From Nitrospinota bacterium (GTDB taxonomy: Bacteria; Nitrospinota; Nitrospinia; UBA9942): 8,297 bases of DNA. Of this stretch, positions 4,880 through 8,297 are shown piece after piece. The notes under the pieces were generated by a model that worked only from the letters and a program-made list of their open reading frames with translations, was not told where the DNA came from and did not search any database. Position 1 is the stretch's first letter. Every line of letters begins with the position of its first letter. The DNA is taken from contig JACQEW010000349.1 in the NCBI GenBank assembly GCA_016200365.1, forward strand, positions 1 to 8,297. The letters run 5' to 3'. A program made the position numbers and the translations under genes.

Positions 4880-6733
4880 ATGAAAAGATTATCTTTTCTA
4901 TTTTTCGTTTTATTTTTAAATTTTGTTTTACTCACCACATGCCTTTCAACCCTCACCTTTGCTCAAGAATCAGTCGAAACCTTACCTGAGATTGTTGTAA
5001 CTGCCACAAGGATTGAGGAAACTCCAAAAGAAGTAACTCAAGATATTACTGTAATAACAAAGGATGACATCGAAAAAAAGGGTATTGAGTTTATCACGGA
5101 TGTCTTCAGAAGTGTCCCAGAGCTGAATCTCGTTCAGAATGGTGGTGCAGGGAAAAATGCAACTGTTATCCTGCGAGGCGGCAGCTCGGAGCATATCCTT
5201 ATAATGATAGACGGAGTAAAGGTTAAGAGCACAACTACAGGCTCCTTTGATTTTTCAGGTATAAATGTTGAGGACATTGAAAGGGTTGAGATTGTGAAGG
5301 GTCCCCAGAGCACCCTTTACGGCTCTGAGGCAATGGCGGGTGTTATTAATATAATTACAAAGAAAGGGAGAGGTAAACTGAAAACAGAGGCATACTTTGA
5401 AGCAGGCTCCTTCGGGACATATAAACCGTCTCTGACAGTTTCAGGCGGGGATGAAAGGATAGATTACAGATTAACAGGGACATATTTTTATACTGATGGC
5501 ATATCCATTGCAAAAGCAGGGACTGAAAATGATAAATATAGGAATACATCCATTTCAGGAAAATTCGGATTCAGACCGGCAGAGAGACTTGATTTGGAAT
5601 TTACGGGTAAATATTATGACGAAAGCACAGACCTCGATGGATTTAATTTCTCAAAAAAACAGGCAGCTGATGATTTAAACTACACCCAGAATAGTAATCA
5701 CTATATAATCTCGGGAAAGGGGAGGCTCTATCTCTCAGACCTGTGGGAACAGATATTGACCCTTTCAACCATAAAAGATTCCCTGGAGTCCAGAGACCCT
5801 GATACCTCCTTTAACAACTATGACATAATTACGGGTATGGATATTGTTGACTATCAGCATAATCTTTATCTGCTAAATGCTTATACACTTACTGCAGGTG
5901 CCGAATACAGAAAGGAAAAGGGGGAAAATAAGGGGAACTTTGACAGGGCAATAGACAATAAGGCAATCTATCTCAACAATAAGCTGAAGCCATTTGAAGA
6001 CCTCATATTAAATGCAGGATTGAGATACGATAGCCATGAAACCTCCGGCAGTAAGACCACCTATCGCCTGGGTGCAATGTATGCAATCGAACCTTTTGCA
6101 GTTAAAATCAGGGGGAATTACAGCACAGGCTTTAGGGCGCCTGCCTTTAATGAGCTTTTTTATCCCTTCTACGGTAACTTAAATCTCAAACCTGAAGAGA
6201 CAACATCCTATGATATTGGTTTTGAGAAGGGTATTCTTAAAAAAGGGTCATCTGTATCTCTCACATACTTTGAGCAGAGATATGAGAATCTCATACAAAC
6301 AGACCCGAATACATGGATGGCTGCAAACATCGCAGAGGCAGAGGTAAAAGGTATTGAGGCTGCCCTTTCTTTAGAGCCGGCAGATTATCTTAATATCAAG
6401 ACAGGCTATACATATCTCGATACAAAGGATAAGCAGACAGGAGAGAGGCTGACAAGGAGACCAAAGGATAAGCTCAACCTATCGGCTTTAATATCCAATA
6501 GGGATATGTCTGTAATTGTCAATTACACCTATGTCGGTGACAGATACGATTCTTCGGTAAAGAGAAATCTATCATCCTACTCACTCGTGAACTTAAGCGG
6601 CAGCTACAAGATAACGAAAGGTATTGCAATATTCGGAAGGGTGGATAATCTCTTTAATGCCGATTACGAAGAGGCTGGCAGTTACGGAGTTCCAGGTGTA
6701 TCTGCATTTGCAGGGGTTAAGGCAGAGTTTTAA
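4880..6733 (+). CDS. btuB: TonB-dependent outer-membrane cobalamin receptor (BtuB-like)
   Basis: Outer-membrane receptor that imports corrinoid using energy from TonB-ExbBD. The 617 residues are close to the usual BtuB length. A signal peptide covers about 1-28 (cleavage after LTFA). The TonB box is in PEIVVTATR (36-44). The plug domain is at about 45-160, with the motifs VILRGGSS (96-103), IMIDGVKV (108-115), IERVEIVKGPQSTLYGSEAM (132-152, in part) and GVINIITKKG (154-163). The remainder is a 22-strand-type barrel with alternating aromatic strands (YRLGAMYAIEPF, STGFRAPAFNELFYPFYGNLNLKPEE) and the C-terminal aromatic AGVKAEF. Start ATG follows GGGAGG by five bases. Substrate assignment rests on the cobalamin riboswitch directly upstream; sequence alone would allow another siderophore or metal-chelate substrate. 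Confidence 0.9.
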   Translation: MKRLSFLFFVLFLNFVLLTTCLSTLTFAQESVETLPEIVVTATRIEETPKEVTQDITVITKDDIEKKGIEFITDVFRSVPELNLVQNGGAGKNATVILRGGSSEHILIMIDGVKVKSTTTGSFDFSGINVEDIERVEIVKGPQSTLYGSEAMAGVINIITKKGRGKLKTEAYFEAGSFGTYKPSLTVSGGDERIDYRLTGTYFYTDGISIAKAGTENDKYRNTSISGKFGFRPAERLDLEFTGKYYDESTDLDGFNFSKKQAADDLNYTQNSNHYIISGKGRLYLSDLWEQILTLSTIKDSLESRDPDTSFNNYDIITGMDIVDYQHNLYLLNAYTLTAGAEYRKEKGENKGNFDRAIDNKAIYLNNKLKPFEDLILNAGLRYDSHETSGSKTTYRLGAMYAIEPFAVKIRGNYSTGFRAPAFNELFYPFYGNLNLKPEETTSYDIGFEKGILKKGSSVSLTYFEQRYENLIQTDPNTWMAANIAEAEVKGIEAALSLEPADYLNIKTGYTYLDTKDKQTGERLTRRPKDKLNLSALISNRDMSVIVNYTYVGDRYDSSVKRNLSSYSLVNLSGSYKITKGIAIFGRVDNLFNADYEEAGSYGVPGVSAFAGVKAEF

Positions 6734-6738
6734 TTTAA

Positions 6739-6855
6739 TTCACCACGGAAGGACACGGAAAATCACAGAATGGGCAATTGGCAATTGGCAATGGGGCAAA
6801 TGCCTACTGCCTACTGTTTTTTGTTCCGTGTTTTTCCGTGAATATCCGTGGTGAA
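6739..6855. repeat. Imperfect inverted repeat (CACCACGGA type) between receptor and peptide genes
   Basis: Arms 6739-6770 and 6824-6855 match at 26 of 32 positions as inverted copies; both begin TTCACCACGGA when read inward. The 53-base centre has its own short repeats: GCAATTG units near 6775-6790 and TGCCTAC units near 6801-6814. A transcript could fold into a long hairpin. It resembles intergenic repeat families I have seen in environmental Nitrospirota and Desulfobacterota genomes, perhaps non-autonomous elements. Whether it attenuates the receptor transcript before the peptide gene is open. Confidence 0.8.
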
Positions 6856-6892
6856 CAATTACTAAATTTTTCAAGAAAGGGGGTGAGATAAC

Positions 6893-7054
6893 ATGGAAAA
6901 GAGAAAGAGCAAAGGCAGCAGAAAAAAGAGCGGTGAATCCATGAATGGGAAAAACAGGGCAGTCTCTTATCATCTGAAATGTGCAAAGACAGCAAATGGG
7001 TTGACACATTTTGTGATGTACGGCGATGTCCCAAAGAAACAGATGCCATTGTAA
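6893..7054 (+). CDS. cbpA: Small basic precursor peptide, probable substrate of the adjacent radical SAM enzyme (CbpA-like)
   Basis: A 53-residue peptide. Residues 1-22 are very rich in Lys, Arg, Ser and Gly (MEKRKSKGSRKKSGE) and could be a leader. Residues 23-53 form the likely modified core, AVSYHLKCAKTANGLTHFVM followed by YGDVPKKQMPL, with one cysteine (C30), H27, H39, Y26 and Y43. There is no signal peptide or membrane segment. The start is strongly supported: AAGGGGGTGA ends a few bases before ATG at 6893. The gene sits 159 bases after the B12 receptor gene and 138 bases before a radical SAM/SPASM gene on the same strand, the classic layout of a modified-peptide locus. I recall a family named 'modified peptide precursor CbpA' in this setting and think this is a member. 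Its function and its modification are not known to me. Confidence 0.7.
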   Translation: MEKRKSKGSRKKSGESMNGKNRAVSYHLKCAKTANGLTHFVMYGDVPKKQMPL

Positions 7055-7086
7055 GCTTGATATACAGGGAAATTATAAAAATATTT

Positions 7087-7160
7087 AGACAGGATGAACA
7101 GGATGGACAGGATTAAATTTTGAATATTTTTTATCCTGTTTTATCCTGTATATCCTGTCT
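7087..7160. repeat. Inverted repeat built of ACAGGAT heptamers between peptide and radical SAM genes
   Basis: The left arm (7087-7113) has three ACAGGAT copies separated by two bases each. The right arm (7133-7160) holds three inverted copies, ATCCTGT, with spacers of three and two bases. The AT-rich loop is 19 bases. The arms pair over most of their length, so the mRNA between the peptide and enzyme genes could form a hairpin of about 25 bp. That could lower enzyme expression relative to peptide, or mark a mobile repeat insertion. Confidence 0.85.
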
Positions 7161-7192
7161 GAATCATGTTTTTGTTCTGAAAGGAATTTAAA

Positions 7193-8297
7193 ATGACCGA
7201 TAAAATTTTAAATAGAGGGCTTTCGTTCTCTGACATCGATGTCAACTATAAGCTTGCGATTGACCCGGAGAATTTATTCTGGGGTGTTATACCTAAACTT
7301 GTCCCTGCATGTAGTAAGCAGGGAAAGGAAGGCTCTAACTTTGTATTGCCCGAAGACCTTATGGCTTTATACAAAAAGGAACAGAGGCACCTCGATGAAG
7401 AGCTGTATAATTTTAGATTTAATGAGTCTTTAAACTGTATATATATTGACCCTACCGATAGGTGCAATGCCAATTGCCCTTATTGCTATATCCCCCCTGA
7501 TATAAGAAAAAATGGCACACAGATGAAAGGTGAGGAGCTTGATATGGCGATGCAAAAGCTCCTCATATATTTTAAGGACTATAAGAAAAAGCCTGTGATA
7601 GTCTTTCATGCCGCAGAGCCGCTCCTTGTGAAAGAGATCATCTTTGAGACAATAAAGAAATATCATAAAAAGTTTCTCTTTGGTATCCAGACCAATGCCC
7701 TTTTGCTTGAGAGGGAGGATGTGGATTTTATAAAGAAATACAGAATAGGTGTCGGTATATCCCTCGATGCCCATAACGCTGCTATAAACAACCGCTCACG
7801 GGCAACCAATAGAGGCAATGGCAATTTTGAAAAGGCTGTTCAGGCACTCGACTGGCTCGATGGATACGAGGGGTTGAATGTAATATCTACGGTTAATAAT
7901 TTTAATGTCAATCATCTTTCTGACCTTGTCAGGTTTCTCCATAAAAAGAATATCTCCTGTCTTCTCCTTAATCCTGTAAGGGTAACGCAAAAAACTGCCT
8001 TGAAAGTAAAACCAGATGATATGGTCTTTGCCAAATCATTAATCAATGCTATCGAGACGGCAATGGAGTTATCTATAACAACCGGCAGACAGATTGTTAT
8101 TGGCAATTTTGTAAATATAATCCTTGCGATAATATCACCAACTGCAAGAAGGATGATGTGCGATATCTCTCCCTGTGGTGCAGGCCGCACATTTCTTACT
8201 ATTACAGCAAATGGTGATATGCTGCCATGTGGTGAGTTTACAGGGTATAGGGAGTTTTCTGGCGGAAATATCTTCAAGACAACGATTGAGAAGGCGC
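7193..8297 (+). CDS. cbpB: Radical SAM/SPASM peptide-modifying enzyme (CbpB-like), 3' end outside window
   Basis: Open for 368 codons to the window edge, so the gene is cut there. ATG at 7193 follows AAAGGAA by seven bases, and an in-frame TGA lies at 7178-7180. A novel-looking N-terminal region (1-80) precedes the radical SAM domain. CNANCPYC (91-98) gives the CxxxCxxC that binds the 4Fe-4S cluster with S-adenosylmethionine. HAAEP (139-143) stands where many members have GGEP. IQTNALLL (165-172) and GVGISLDA (186-193) are the later strands. From about 323 a SPASM-type region begins: C323, C328, then CGAGRTFLTITANGDMLPC (328-346), ligands for auxiliary clusters. Such enzymes install crosslinks or other changes in a short peptide, here presumably the 53-residue product just upstream. 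It fits the 'peptide-modifying radical SAM enzyme CbpB' family as I recall it. The family subtype is less certain than the enzyme class. Confidence 0.85.
   Translation, partial: MTDKILNRGLSFSDIDVNYKLAIDPENLFWGVIPKLVPACSKQGKEGSNFVLPEDLMALYKKEQRHLDEELYNFRFNESLNCIYIDPTDRCNANCPYCYIPPDIRKNGTQMKGEELDMAMQKLLIYFKDYKKKPVIVFHAAEPLLVKEIIFETIKKYHKKFLFGIQTNALLLEREDVDFIKKYRIGVGISLDAHNAAINNRSRATNRGNGNFEKAVQALDWLDGYEGLNVISTVNNFNVNHLSDLVRFLHKKNISCLLLNPVRVTQKTALKVKPDDMVFAKSLINAIETAMELSITTGRQIVIGNFVNIILAIISPTARRMMCDISPCGAGRTFLTITANGDMLPCGEFTGYREFSGGNIFKTTIEKA

Noticed and set aside
6734..6892. Rho-independent terminator directly after the receptor gene
   Set aside because: The T-run at 6817-6822 precedes the right arm of the inverted repeat instead of following a GC-rich stem, and the full hairpin has no U-tract after it on the plus strand.
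7001..7030. Internal promoter for the radical SAM gene beginning TTGACA at 7001
   Set aside because: No acceptable -10 lies 15-19 bases downstream.
6740..7049. Minus-strand reading frames of 81-89 codons
   Set aside because: They arise from the inverted repeat and the antisense of the peptide gene, lack ribosome sites and resemble nothing known.
7087..7160. CRISPR-like array
   Set aside because: The units are seven bases with spacers of two or three, arranged as inverted copies.
7796..8277. Minus-strand reading frames opposite the radical SAM gene
   Set aside because: The plus-strand frame is continuous with cluster-binding cysteines; the antisense frames are composition shadows.

Overview
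The window comes from a diderm bacterium of moderate to low GC. It carries a TonB-dependent outer-membrane receptor, a cobalamin riboswitch and sigma70-like promoters. The style of intergenic repeats (CACCACGGA-type and ACAGGAT-type inverted repeats, an 8-bp tandem repeat) reminds me of Nitrospirota or Desulfobacterota genomes from environmental samples. That placement is a guess, because no marker gene is present.

Left part (1-1838): accessory DNA. Two paralogous toxin-antitoxin modules lie in tandem on the minus strand. Each has a small TumE/DUF6516-like protein followed, with overlapping ends, by a winged-helix DNA-binding antitoxin. A rho-independent terminator closes the right-hand module, and directly behind it sits a consensus promoter for the left-hand module. 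Next come two sets of helically phased short direct repeats and then the 3' half of a tRNA-Leu gene (anticodon CAA) with no 5' half. I read that fragment as an attachment site marking the right edge of an integrated island whose body, integrase and intact tRNA-Leu would lie to the left of the window.

Middle part (1842-4382): minus-strand genes. An exported ApbE flavin transferase starts just past the putative island edge. Upstream of it is a three-domain diguanylate cyclase (Rossmann-like, GAF, GGDEF with intact active site and inhibitory site). An 8-bp tandem repeat separates them, and each has its own promoter-like sequence.

Right part (4495-8297): the most interesting region, all on the plus strand. 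A sigma70-like promoter leads into a cobalamin riboswitch, which precedes a BtuB-like TonB-dependent receptor. Downstream are a 53-residue basic peptide gene with a very strong ribosome binding site and a radical SAM/SPASM enzyme that runs off the window. Peptide plus radical SAM enzyme fits a ribosomally made, post-translationally modified peptide system. I recall a family pair named CbpA (modified peptide precursor) and CbpB (peptide-modifying radical SAM enzyme, 'cobopep') associated with cobalamin control, and this locus fits it. The likely logic is that low cobalamin turns on both the outer-membrane B12 receptor and a modified peptide that may help capture or handle the corrinoid or its cobalt. 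The peptide's function is inference. Large inverted repeats lie in both gaps between these three genes.
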